DNA from: Candidatus Methanophagales archaeon | Lineage (GTDB): Archaea; Halobacteriota; Syntropharchaeia; Alkanophagales; Methanospirareceae | Length of the DNA stretch: 10,592 bases | Direction: 5' to 3' | NCBI GenBank assembly: GCA_030668065.1 | Contig: DAOUUS010000032.1 | Span: 1 to 10,592 of the forward strand | Shown here: one piece after another, positions 1 to 6,913 of the stretch | Layout: each line of letters begins with the position of its first letter | Position numbering within the stretch: position 1 is the first letter of the stretch | Made by a program: the position numbers and the translations under genes | Notes under the pieces: generated by a model | What the model was told of the DNA's origin: nothing | The model's database searches: none | Seen by the model: only the letters and a program-made list of their open reading frames with translations

Positions 1-131
1 ACTCCAACCTTTCTCGTGCAGTTATTTGCTTTCTTACGTTTCCGAGTTAATACTTATTTCACCATTTCAGATACTTTCATTACAGATAAAAGTGTCCTAC
101 TTCTATATGAAACATAACCCCTAACTCTCGG

Positions 132-508
132 AGCAGTTTCACATAATGGGAATCGAGTTCAGCGCCTCGTTTCGATAATGTTGAGCCCTAATATTATTTC
201 GCTTACTATTCCTAAGACCGTTCTTATTCATAAACTTACCCGCCTTTCACTCCACTCGATGAACATTCCTAGGGTGTTCTCACAGCTCATTTTCCGAATA
301 AAAGCATCATTCTGCGTTTCAAAGTATTCCGGATCAAGTGCCTTATCAAGCATAGGCCCCGGTTTCCCTATAAAAATTCACTAATTGCTGTAATCTTCTC
401 CTTGAGATACCATATATCGCAGCAACAAAGCTCTGTGCTTTTACCTTTGAATATACCCATTCAATCTTATTGTCTGTTCGCTTCACCATAAGTTGATGTG
501 AAGTTTCT
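132..508 (-). mobile_element. Internally deleted IS481-type insertion sequence remnant
   Basis: The stretch encodes, on the minus strand, the front and back ends of an IS481-like transposase without its middle. It is flanked by a candidate imperfect inverted repeat. The inner-right copy is 132-146 (agcagtttcacataa) and its partner, read on the minus strand from 508 to 494, is agaaacttcacatca; 11 of 15 positions agree, including an unbroken TTCACAT. If these are the true ends the element is about 377 bp, far shorter than the 1 kb or more of a complete IS481-family element. The loss of the catalytic core means it cannot move by itself. The element boundaries are inference; the transposase similarity is better supported. 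Confidence 0.4.
228..489 (-). pseudogene. Fused remnants of an IS481-family transposase (helix-turn-helix start plus C-terminal tail)
   Basis: Reading down from the ATG at 489, 47 codons encode a basic DNA-binding start ending in GISRRRLQQLVNFYRETG, the pattern seen at the N-terminus of archaeal IS481-type transposases (YGIS-RR-QQ---YRETG). That frame stops at 346-348. In another frame, 353 to 231 encodes a piece containing ETQNDAFIRKM and ENTLGMFIEW, which resembles the C-terminal end of the same family (ETP-AF-RKM---LGLF-W). It stops with TGA at 228-230. The DDE integrase core that should lie between them is absent, and the junction falls near 346-355 with a frame change. This is best explained by an internal deletion in a dead copy. 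The family assignment is from remembered sequence patterns, not a search. Confidence 0.55.
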
Positions 509-688
509 TGACGAAATGATTGCGGGATTCTACAACTGCTTCCTGGTCCTTACTATACAAATACAAAAATTTTATCAAAAAATATACATTTCTTTGATCA
601 AACTTTCTTTGGGAAAGAAAGGTTGTGTGGAAATCTGTGTAATCAGGTGGTTAGCGAAACCATTACGATTTATCTTTTGGAAATAGCC
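509..688. other. Non-coding stretch with one hairpin downstream of the pmbA-family gene
   Basis: I see no credible gene here. A 62-codon plus-strand frame at 498-686 has no recognisable motif and an unremarkable composition, so I treat it as chance. Lying just beyond the end of the pmbA-family gene, the region holds an inverted repeat at 603-621 (listed separately). Confidence 0.5.
603..621. repeat. 8-bp perfect inverted repeat, possible 3' hairpin
   Basis: CTTTCTTT, a 3-base GGG spacer and AAAGAAAG form a perfect stem of 8 pairs. It lies about 68 bases beyond the pmbA-family stop codon and could form a 3' hairpin in its transcript. Archaeal termination mostly relies on U-rich tracts, and none follows the stem, so a terminator role is doubtful. 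Confidence 0.4.
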
Positions 689-2044
689 TCAAGAAACCAC
701 CTGCAGCTTCGACACCTTAATAGAAGGCGACACGACATTATACATCTGCCGGGTATCAGTCCCAACAAGTTCCACGTGCTTCAATAGCTCCTGCATATTT
801 CCTGTAACCATCACCTGCTTAACCGGAAACAGCACACCCGCTTTAATACCCGCAGAATTCTGTGCAACAACCGAGAAATCACCCGAAGTCCGAGACGCCG
901 TATGCGCACCAATCACATCATTAATAAACAACCCTTCACGTATATCACCCAGCATCTCGTCCTTATCCGCCTTGCTACGACCGTTTATGATGAAGTTCGT
1001 GGAACCGGGCGCCGGCAAACTCTCGAAACCCCTGATTGCGTTACCGGTACTCTCGACACCGTCTTTAGCAGCAGTGTAAGAATCATACAAGAAAGTCTTT
1101 AGTACCCCGTCCTCAACAAGAACAGTAGCACCAGACGGCACGCCTTCACCATCCATCTGCCGGCTGTTCACACCCAGCGGCATCGTGCCATCGTCCACAA
1201 TACTAATAATGTCCGAAGCTATATCCGCACCTTTTTTGTCGTGGTAAGGCGACTGTTTCCGTTGCACATTCTCAGCACTCAATTGTGGTATCAAAGTGTA
1301 ATCCAGAAGACTCTGAACCGCACGAGGCGACAATACAACCGGAATCTCTTTTGTTTGTAGCTTTGTACCACCTATACTGTCCACCGCCATCTTCACCGCC
1401 TCGCGACCGACCCATGCGAAATCTATGTCACTTAGCATTCGGCTAACCTTACCCTCACTGCCCGGAATCTCCTCGCCACCTTCTTCTGTTGCCACAACCA
1501 GTAATCCCGCAGAGACATAAGTGCCGGCATCACTCGTCTCGATACCTTCGGAATTCAAGATGTATGTTTCATCGTGAGCCGCTGCGAAACTGCCTTCGGT
1601 CGGTCGGCATACAGCCTCATCCGCTTCAATCTCTTTCATGCCGGTTAGCATCTCTTTGCAATATTCAATCGCATCTTCACTGCCGCCATCAAGAAGGTCC
1701 AATATCCGGGGGTCGAATTTCTTCGCGGGTTTCTTGTAGCCTCGTTTCGGTGACACCGGCAGCCCCGCGAAATTAGGGTCTTCTTCGGATGACCGTGCCT
1801 GTTTTATCGCGTGTGTGATGCACTCGTCTAATTTAACGTGTTCTAACGCGGTAGTGTACGAGAATCCTACTTTGTTTGATATTACTACTCGCACGCCAAT
1901 ACCCGTGCTTTTCACGTGCTTCATCTTTTTTACTTCTTCTCGTTCCAGGTCTATGCTCAGTATATCGCTTCGTTCGCCAAACAACTCTACCTGGTCGCAG
2001 ATTTCTAATGCTTTGTTCAAGCCTTTATGCATGATGTCAAACAT
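689..2044 (-). CDS. PmbA/TldD-family (TldE-like) peptidase-associated protein
   Basis: This encodes a 451-residue protein of the TldD/PmbA family, whose heterodimers degrade or process peptides. Family hallmarks are seen in the C-terminal half: SIVDDGTMPLGVNSRQMDGE, GVPSGATVLVEDGVLKTFLY, then a STGNA-R segment and SPAPGSTNF-like segment (here LPAPGSTNF). The protein lacks the HExxxH zinc motif of the catalytic TldD subunit. That places it with PmbA/TldE, the non-metal partner; no TldD gene lies in the window. Its length is normal for the family. The ATG at 2044 is preceded by GGAAG eight bases upstream, a good ribosome site; a second Met five codons in is less favoured. The gene ends in TGA. 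It is probably monocistronic, since the next gene upstream ends about 200 bases away. Confidence 0.88.
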   Translation of the reverse strand: MFDIMHKGLNKALEICDQVELFGERSDILSIDLEREEVKKMKHVKSTGIGVRVVISNKVGFSYTTALEHVKLDECITHAIKQARSSEEDPNFAGLPVSPKRGYKKPAKKFDPRILDLLDGGSEDAIEYCKEMLTGMKEIEADEAVCRPTEGSFAAAHDETYILNSEGIETSDAGTYVSAGLLVVATEEGGEEIPGSEGKVSRMLSDIDFAWVGREAVKMAVDSIGGTKLQTKEIPVVLSPRAVQSLLDYTLIPQLSAENVQRKQSPYHDKKGADIASDIISIVDDGTMPLGVNSRQMDGEGVPSGATVLVEDGVLKTFLYDSYTAAKDGVESTGNAIRGFESLPAPGSTNFIINGRSKADKDEMLGDIREGLFINDVIGAHTASRTSGDFSVVAQNSAGIKAGVLFPVKQVMVTGNMQELLKHVELVGTDTRQMYNVVSPSIKVSKLQVVS

Positions 2045-2081
2045 TTTGTGTTCTTCCTACCATTACAACTAAACAACTACT

Positions 2082-2094
2082 AGTTTAATAAATG
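2082..2094 (-). promoter_or_regulatory. Candidate archaeal TATA box for the pmbA-family gene
   Basis: Read on the minus strand the site is catttattaaact. Its centre is about 45 bases above the ATG at 2044, so transcription would start near 2065 and leave a leader of about 20 bases that includes the ribosome site at 2053-2057. Called by eye only. Confidence 0.4.
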
Positions 2095-2152
2095 TCTCAC
2101 GGACTACCAGATCTCACAGATGTTCTTGTATATGAAGTACGTAAACTATTTA

Positions 2153-2183
2153 GGACGCAGATTTCACGGATTTACGCAGACGG
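2153..2183. repeat. Intergenic repeat unit of the GCAGATTT-CACGGATTTACGCAGA type
   Basis: The stretch ggacgcagatttcacggat continues into ttacgcagacgg. It is built from tandem-like variants of a CAGATTT / CGGATTT unit (gcagattt, acggattt, acgcaga). A weaker look-alike lies just before it at about 2093-2125 (tctcacggactaccagatct, then cacagatg). Such 'GCAGATTTACACGGATT' sequences recur between genes in many prokaryotic genomes; that statement is from general knowledge. Whether this genome has further copies cannot be seen from the window. Confidence 0.4.
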
Positions 2184-2217
2184 TACGGTCCTGGTTTATT
2201 AAGTTTTTTCGGGTCGA

Positions 2218-2235
2218 ATAAAAATTTAAAAAACT
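2218..2235 (-). terminator. T-rich tract downstream of the MarC-family gene
   Basis: Read on the minus strand, the 18 bases starting ten bases past the stop codon are gttttttaaatttttat. U-rich tracts like this are the usual intrinsic terminator of archaeal RNA polymerase. The position fits the 3' end of the MarC-family transcript. Confidence 0.45.
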
Positions 2236-2244
2236 TGTAGTTTC

Positions 2245-2913
2245 TTACATACCGCTGGCGATAGCCAAGAACTCAGGTAAAACGTCCTTTATCCCGTTGA
2301 TAAAGAACTGAATGGCGATTGCCATCACGATAAGCCCCATTAACGTTGTGACCACTCTACGACCGCCTTCCTTGAGTACACTGTCAATGAAATCCGACTT
2401 GGCCAGCATTGCATAAGATATGCCAATGCAAACGGCAATACCTGCAAATACTCCTAGAATACACAAAATGCCGGTGACGAGGTCAATATTCAGTTTTGTC
2501 TCAGCTTCTGACATGAGTACCACAACCGTTACGATGGTACCAGGACCCGCGATAAACGGGATTGCTAACGGAATAAGCGCGATATTATCGGGCGCGTCAC
2601 TCGCCTCTTCCTGGCTTGTCTTTGGGTTAAGCATACCCACAGCCGTTGTGAAGAGCAGCACACCACCTGCGATTCTAAATGCACCAATCGAGAACCCAAA
2701 CACTTTAAAAAGTAATAAGCCCGACACTGCGAATAGAATCAGTATCCCAATCGAGTATGTTAATGACTTCTTAATGACCTCTTGCTTTTGTTTACGCGAC
2801 ATTCTTTCGGTCAGTGCTATGAAAATCGCAGAGGTTGAAAGCGGATTAGAAATCACAACGATAGCGGTAATCGCACCAATACCGAACGCTAAAGCTTGAG
2901 CGTAATCCGCCAT
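2245..2913 (-). CDS. MarC family (UPF0056) integral membrane protein
   Basis: This encodes a 222-residue, very hydrophobic protein with about six membrane segments (roughly residues 9-32, 50-70, 78-97, 112-134, 145-170 and 188-208). Two related sequence blocks mark the family. The first is ISNPLSTSAIFIALT at 21-35. The second is IPLAIPFIAGPGTIVTVVVL at 114-133. This NP...PFI-GPG arrangement is typical of MarC/YchE-like proteins, whose transport substrate is not established; the original link to multiple antibiotic resistance has not held up. The length is normal. The ATG at 2913 follows a purine-rich GGAGATAGGAGA ribosome site. It appears to be transcribed alone from its own promoter, ending in a U-rich tract. 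Confidence 0.88.
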   Translation of the reverse strand: MADYAQALAFGIGAITAIVVISNPLSTSAIFIALTERMSRKQKQEVIKKSLTYSIGILILFAVSGLLLFKVFGFSIGAFRIAGGVLLFTTAVGMLNPKTSQEEASDAPDNIALIPLAIPFIAGPGTIVTVVVLMSEAETKLNIDLVTGILCILGVFAGIAVCIGISYAMLAKSDFIDSVLKEGGRRVVTTLMGLIVMAIAIQFFINGIKDVLPEFLAIASGM

Positions 2914-2959
2914 ATTTGTCTCCTATCTCCTAATTTTGTCGCTAATAACAGCTTGCTAC

Positions 2960-3024
2960 TTGCACTTAAATACCTGCATCTTTGTGTATATAAAGGTACA
3001 GCTACGGTAGGCATTGCACTTAAA
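2960..3024 (-). promoter_or_regulatory. Candidate MarC-family promoter flanked by an 11-bp direct repeat
   Basis: On the minus strand tttatata occupies 2994-2987, a good archaeal TATA box. It predicts initiation near 2963-2968 and a leader of about 50 bases. The identical 11-mer TTGCACTTAAA occurs twice in the same direction: at 3014-3024, about 20 bp upstream of the TATA box, and at 2960-2970, covering the predicted start site. A repeat straddling a promoter in this way could be an operator pair; that function is inference. Confidence 0.4.
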
Positions 3025-3153
3025 GTCACTTTTGCATAAAGTCTGAAAGTTGTACCTAATCGGTAAAAAATTGGACTTCAGGTGCAAAGCCTCACACACC
3101 CAAAACGTTATAGAAAAACAAAATGTTGAGTGAATGATTACTTCACATCCGCT

Positions 3154-3483
3154 TCATACACATATTTTTTCCGCACATTTTAGCACTTCCCTGTTCTCGT
3201 TTCCCGCTAAGTACATGTAGACTATGTTTTCGTGCGCCAACTTGTCAATCTTTCTAGAGGACCACACGCCATCGATTGCCGCCTGTACCAGCAGTCTGAG
3301 CAGCATCCGCCGTGGATACGCTGGATTGCCCGGTTTGAACATGTACTTCTCCTCTATTTCGCTAACATCTATACTATTCACGATGGCAATAACCAGGTAG
3401 CAAATATGGTCAACCGGTATGAGTTCACTAATATCCAGGGGCAAAATCTTGGATTGCCCAATATTATCGTTTCGCATCGCCAT
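3154..3483 (-). pseudogene. Truncated transposase, N-terminal DUF772-type domain (IS1182/IS5-like)
   Basis: The 109-residue product matches the N-terminal domain of DUF772-type transposases. It reads IPVDHICYLVIAIVNSIDVS, then PAYPRRMLLRLLVQAAIDG, then SSRKIDKLAHENIVYMYLAG. In complete family members this is followed by a helix rich in FR residues and a DDE catalytic domain of several hundred residues. Here the similarity ends right after YLAGN and the frame stops 14 codons later. The start is intact: ATG at 3483 follows GAGGTGA, with a second ATG at 3477. It is therefore a 3'-truncated insertion-sequence remnant without catalytic residues. Which IS family it belongs to is not certain. Confidence 0.65.
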
Positions 3484-3950
3484 TCCTTATCTTCACCTCG
3501 TTTTTAATATTAAATAAGGGTTATACATAAGGTAATAAAAACCTTTAGCTCAAATTTCGAGTGGAATTAGGATTCAGTGTTTATTTAGATATGATTTATC
3601 ATTTCTGCGTAGGACAAACGCTAAAGGGCATAGATGTTAGAACTAAATATTTTTGTGATAGAGGGATGCTATCTGTCGTTGTTGGATAATTGTGGGACAG
3701 CTTCTATAAAGGTTGTGTGAAATTGAAAAATGTCCCATTCGTAGAAAATCCCTGCCACAAAGGGTATAAGTATAGTTGTAGTTCAAAATACACGTTTGCG
3801 GGATCTTTTCACCACATTGCGGTAATTGTGAGCCGTGCATGAACTTTATTTGGTGGCGCATTTAGAAGACATTTTGTTAAAGCGTGTGATTAACCTGTGG
3901 TTGTTTGGTTGTTACACTCATCGGACATCGGTTTTTTGTAGTCTCGAAAT
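3484..3950. other. 467-bp stretch without a recognisable gene
   Basis: This lies between the transposase fragment and the end of cofC. A 72-codon minus-strand frame (3643-3861) contains a few spaced cysteines, but I recognise no family and see no ribosome site. A plus-strand frame over roughly 3691-3840 shows a string of Cys/His residues without a clear pattern. Either could be the decayed remainder of a mobile element. No tRNA, array or strong hairpin was found. The part just above 3483 is AT-rich and could hold the old transposase promoter. Confidence 0.4.
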
Positions 3951-4628
3951 CTACGTTTCCCGCTCCACGCGCACCCTTACCTTTGCCGCTTTATCCACAC
4001 GGAGACGAACGCCAAGTTCTCGTAGATATTCTGTAGAGACGCCTTTGCCATGTATCAGTAACTCTATCAGGTCTTCTACCTCGTCTATATCCACACCGAT
4101 AAAAAATGAGTCATGAACAGCGTAACTCAAATTACGGCTCTTCGCAGCCGCCATATGCTCCAAACAGCTAAGTCCGTAATAGGATATAAAGTAATCGTTT
4201 GGTTGCCGCAGAAATAACGCATTTGTACCACCGTTTCGTCCCGGTGCTACTACTACATCCACCTCGTGCATGAATATCCGGTTTATGCTTTCGGTCGTCA
4301 CCAGCGGAATATCTGCCATTATTATCAGCATTGGCCCTTTTTCCACCAATATCAATTCATTTAACAGTTCGTTTAGTCCTCTTCCATCCTCTCGTACACT
4401 GAGTTTGGACTTGAACTCGCGATTCGGTAACATCAAACCGTCCATCAGCTCGTCCGTGCGGCAGGTGGTAATTATCTCGATTTCGCCTATCTCCGACTCG
4501 GCTAACGCAGCTAAAACATCCGTTAACATCCGTATAGCAAGCCCTTCACGCTCTTGCTCGCTTAAAAACGCGCCTAATCTCGATTTCGCACCTTTCTTCT
4601 TGAACGGTATAAACGCTTTTGTTTTCAA
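3951..4628 (-). CDS. cofC: 2-phospho-L-lactate guanylyltransferase (CofC), coenzyme F420 biosynthesis
   Basis: CofC is a nucleotidyltransferase that activates 2-phospholactate (or the related phosphoenolpyruvate) with GTP, giving the precursor that CofD joins to Fo. The 225-residue length fits. Motifs in order: IPFKKKGAKSRLG at 7-19 (nucleotide-binding start), GLNELLN at 84-90, ADIPLV at 105-110 with the metal-binding Asp, GRNGGTNAL at 130-138 and VDIDEVEDL at 179-187. The start is TTG at 4628; no other start keeps the essential N-terminal motif. GAGGA lies only two bases upstream, unusually close. It follows rpoD after 30 bases, so it is probably co-transcribed with the ribosomal/RNA polymerase genes. 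It ends in TAG. Confidence 0.92.
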   Translation of the reverse strand: MKTKAFIPFKKKGAKSRLGAFLSEQEREGLAIRMLTDVLAALAESEIGEIEIITTCRTDELMDGLMLPNREFKSKLSVREDGRGLNELLNELILVEKGPMLIIMADIPLVTTESINRIFMHEVDVVVAPGRNGGTNALFLRQPNDYFISYYGLSCLEHMAAAKSRNLSYAVHDSFFIGVDIDEVEDLIELLIHGKGVSTEYLRELGVRLRVDKAAKVRVRVERET

Positions 4629-4658
4629 TTTCCTCGTGTGGTTTCTTTTAGTTGATAA

Positions 4659-5321
4659 CTACTGACTCGTCAATTCCTCCACTATCATCTCACATTTCTC
4701 GCGCATTATCCGCGCCGCTTCAGTTACTATATCATCCACAGGCACGGAACCGTCACCCTCAACAGTGATTGATATCTGAGTCTCATTTGCCTTATTCTTT
4801 GTCGGACTGCTATCCTGCAGCTCTTTAAAGCCACACGCGGTCACAGGCTGCCACTTAGCATGCTCTTTGCCTATACCCTTCCGTGCAATAGCCTCAAAAG
4901 AGAGCCTTTGTCCCGCAACAGACCTCATACCACTAATCTCTCGCTCTGTTGAAATCAATTTCACAAGGGGGATGTTATCAAATGCAGGTTCTACATGTGG
5001 ATCTGACGAGATGAGTTCCTTAGAATAAACCATAGTATAGCCCGCTCTTTCTGGACTCTCCGCTTTTAAAGTCAGAGAGATTCTGTCTTCCGCACTATAC
5101 ATGCTTAGATCATCCGTCTTCAAAGGTATCATCGCCAGACGCAGTGCCAACTGCTCGTCATATAACAACGAGTTGTTATCCTGAAAAGTCACTTCGTCAA
5201 TTGCCAGCTTCGGTACTTCCGCAATCATTGCCCGTCTGAGTGCATTTGCAAATCGCACTTTCACACCGGAAAGCACGATTTTTACTTCATTTTCCCCGCG
5301 TTCTACTATTTTTACGTTCAT
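4659..5321 (-). CDS. rpoD: DNA-directed RNA polymerase subunit D (Rpo3)
   Basis: Archaeal subunit D pairs with subunit L to form the platform on which RNA polymerase assembles, corresponding to the bacterial alpha dimer and Rpb3. The ATG at 5321 gives 220 residues and starts MNVKIVERGENEV as expected for the family; an ATG eight codons earlier (5345) is possible but less likely. Neither has a clear ribosome site. Key motifs are VRFANALRRAMIAEVPKLAI at 22-41 and GKEHAKWQPVTACGF at 151-165, the typical return into the dimerisation domain. Only two cysteines remain in the second half (163 and 210), so the ferredoxin-like iron-sulfur domain found in some archaeal D subunits is not present. It ends in TAG, 30 bases before cofC. 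Confidence 0.95.
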   Translation of the reverse strand: MNVKIVERGENEVKIVLSGVKVRFANALRRAMIAEVPKLAIDEVTFQDNNSLLYDEQLALRLAMIPLKTDDLSMYSAEDRISLTLKAESPERAGYTMVYSKELISSDPHVEPAFDNIPLVKLISTEREISGMRSVAGQRLSFEAIARKGIGKEHAKWQPVTACGFKELQDSSPTKNKANETQISITVEGDGSVPVDDIVTEAARIMREKCEMIVEELTSQ

Positions 5322-5379
5322 AAAACTTTTTGCTTTGCAAAACATATACTAAAAAAAGTACTTGCTGTGCATGCCAAAC

Positions 5380-5769
5380 TTAAACTCTCCTGCCACGCTT
5401 TCCACCAGGACGCTTCGTGCCATCATGCGGTACTGGCGTCACGTCTTCTATTTTACCTATTCGTATCCCTGCACGGGCAAAAGCCTTTATCGCCGCTTGT
5501 GCACCGGGTGCTGGTGTTCTCGACTTACGTCCCGAAGCTGCTTTTACTTTCACGTGTATCCCCCGTATCTCTCGCTCTTTCAGTTTATCCGCAAGTTGCG
5601 CCGCCATCTGCATTGCCGTATATGGCGAACTCTCATCACGGTCCGCTTTGGCCACCATGCCACCAGAAGCTCTGGCAATCGTTTCGGCACCCGTCATATC
5701 CGTTACCGTGATAATAGTGTTATTAAACGAAGAGAATATATGCGCAATTACCCATTTTCCTTCTATCAT
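5380..5769 (-). CDS. rps11: 30S ribosomal protein S11
   Basis: A 129-residue S11 that binds 16S rRNA in the platform of the small subunit. Conserved blocks are visible throughout: AHIFSSFNNTIITVTDMTGA near the start, SSPYTAMQMAAQLADK in the middle, and the C-terminal DVTPVPHDGTKRPGGKRGRR. Length is normal for archaea. The ATG at 5769 is preceded by a clear GGAG ribosome site. It lies 18 bases after rps4, as expected for one operon. A run of seven T on the coding strand lies between its stop and rpoD, which might allow partial termination. Confidence 0.97.
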   Translation of the reverse strand: MIEGKWVIAHIFSSFNNTIITVTDMTGAETIARASGGMVAKADRDESSPYTAMQMAAQLADKLKEREIRGIHVKVKAASGRKSRTPAPGAQAAIKAFARAGIRIGKIEDVTPVPHDGTKRPGGKRGRRV

Positions 5770-5787
5770 TAGTCAGCTCTCCTTTTT

Positions 5788-6342
5788 TTATCCCTCATTA
5801 ACCGCTTCTACTCCCGTATCTGCCTCACCTGTAATATCAGTAATAGTCTTTGGTGCATATTCATAGTAGTCTATTTCTTGTTCCACATCCCGGTCCACAA
5901 TATAAGAAGGAATAGTGACTCTACGGTTATTAACCGCGATATGACCGTGCACGATAAGTTGCCTCGCGTGCTTCGGCGAATTCGCCAGTCCCTTTCTATG
6001 CACACATGTCTGTAGCCGCCGATCCAGGATATGCTCCACGTCCAGTTCCAGAACACCCTCCAAATTCGTGCTCTCGCCCAATATCCCTTTCCTTCTCAAG
6101 CTCGCTAAGATGTCGGCTTCCTTTCTCTTCGTATGCTCTGTTGGTCTCATACCAGCTATTTCCGCTAAGATGTTCCTTATTTCCCTACGATATCTCTTTA
6201 TAGTGCTCTCTGCTTTCCATATTTCTCTCTTGTTCTTTAGCCCGTACTTCTCCGCTAACTCCCGCTCATCTTTTATCCTTTGCAACACCCAGGGTCTTCT
6301 CGGTCGTTCATACGCCTTCTTAAGCTTCTTAGGATGGCCCAT
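5788..6342 (-). CDS. rps4: 30S ribosomal protein S4
   Basis: A 184-residue archaeal S4, a primary 16S rRNA-binding and assembly protein. It begins MGHPKKLKKAYERPRRPW, the usual archaeal start. Further on it has the S4 RNA-binding domain (about residues 104-165, including RRLQTCVHRKGLANSPKHAR and QLIVHGHIAVNNRRVTIPSY). An acidic tail ends the protein. The start lies inside the end of rps13, overlapping it by 14 bases, and uses a strong GGAGGT ribosome site within the rps13 reading frame. Translation of the two genes is therefore probably coupled. Confidence 0.97.
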   Translation of the reverse strand: MGHPKKLKKAYERPRRPWVLQRIKDERELAEKYGLKNKREIWKAESTIKRYRREIRNILAEIAGMRPTEHTKRKEADILASLRRKGILGESTNLEGVLELDVEHILDRRLQTCVHRKGLANSPKHARQLIVHGHIAVNNRRVTIPSYIVDRDVEQEIDYYEYAPKTITDITGEADTGVEAVNEG

Positions 6343-6844
6343 CTCGCTTACCTCCGGTCTTCGCTAATATCTTCTTTCTCACTACGCCTACTACCATACC
6401 TCTTCGTCCTGTTGATTTTGTCCGCTGTCCCCGCACTCTTAGCCCCCGTTCATGCCGTATTCCGCGATATGACCGTATCTTACGCAACAAATTTATGTCC
6501 TCCCGGAACTTTAGCTCCATGTCTGTGCCCATTATGTGCAGATCATCGCCACTAATCAAATCTTTTCTCCTGTTCAGCATCCACCACGGTAATCGCTTCT
6601 CTACGCCTTCAACTGATACTTTTAACTTCCCTATAGCCTCGTTTGTGAGATTGCCCATCTTCGCATTCGGGTCTACCCCAGAAGAAAGGACCACATTTCG
6701 CGCCACTCTTCTTCCTATTCCGGTAATCCCACAGAGCGAGTATAGCACACGCCTATTACCATTTAAGTCGGTATCTAAAATACGGACTATATGCTTGAAG
6801 TCCTCTTTATCTACCCCTTCCGTCTTCTCCCTTTCTTCGCTCAT
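6329..6844 (-). CDS. rps13: 30S ribosomal protein S13
   Basis: A 171-residue S13, which sits in the head of the small subunit and contacts tRNA and the large subunit. It has the archaeal N-terminal block KHIVRILDTDLNGNRRVLYS, the helix-hairpin-helix piece GITGIGRRVARNV and the basic tail SYRGIRHERGLRVRGQRT followed by KSTGRRG. About a dozen acidic/basic residues precede the conserved start; ATG 6844 is the only sensible start. There is no good ribosome site. A TATA-like box 17-26 bases upstream suggests a leaderless message, or else read-through from cbf5 and the tRNA. Confidence 0.96.
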   Translation of the reverse strand: MSEEREKTEGVDKEDFKHIVRILDTDLNGNRRVLYSLCGITGIGRRVARNVVLSSGVDPNAKMGNLTNEAIGKLKVSVEGVEKRLPWWMLNRRKDLISGDDLHIMGTDMELKFREDINLLRKIRSYRGIRHERGLRVRGQRTKSTGRRGMVVGVVRKKILAKTGGKRDGPS

Positions 6845-6860
6845 TTTGCATTTCTATCTT

Positions 6861-6870
6861 TTTTTATAAC
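6861..6870 (-). promoter_or_regulatory. Possible TATA box for the S13-S4-S11-rpoD-cofC operon
   Basis: Minus-strand gttataaaaa lies 17-26 bases above the rps13 ATG. Initiation would fall at or within a few bases of the ATG, which fits a leaderless transcript. The absence of a ribosome site before rps13 agrees. The spacing is slightly tight, so this is tentative. Confidence 0.3.
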
Positions 6871-6913
6871 TGCTTTACCAAAGAAATATGTTTTAGCTAA
6901 AAAGAGTGTTTTC

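Noticed and set aside
618..629. 12-mer AAAGGTTGTGTG also present at 3708-3719, as if two ends of one element
   Set aside because: A few shared 12-mers are expected by chance in 10 kb of sequence, and the flanks do not match further.
498..686. Small plus-strand open frame of 62 codons
   Set aside because: No motif, no ribosome site and no partner; it looks like chance in an AT-rich spacer.
3643..3861. 72-codon minus-strand frame with several cysteines, possibly a zinc-binding protein
   Set aside because: Cysteine spacing does not form a recognisable zinc ribbon, no ribosome site precedes it, and it lies in a decayed mobile-element region.
5346..5379. T7 tract between rps11 and rpoD as a full terminator
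   Set aside because: It interrupts a conserved operon and no convincing promoter follows for rpoD, so at most partial termination is likely.
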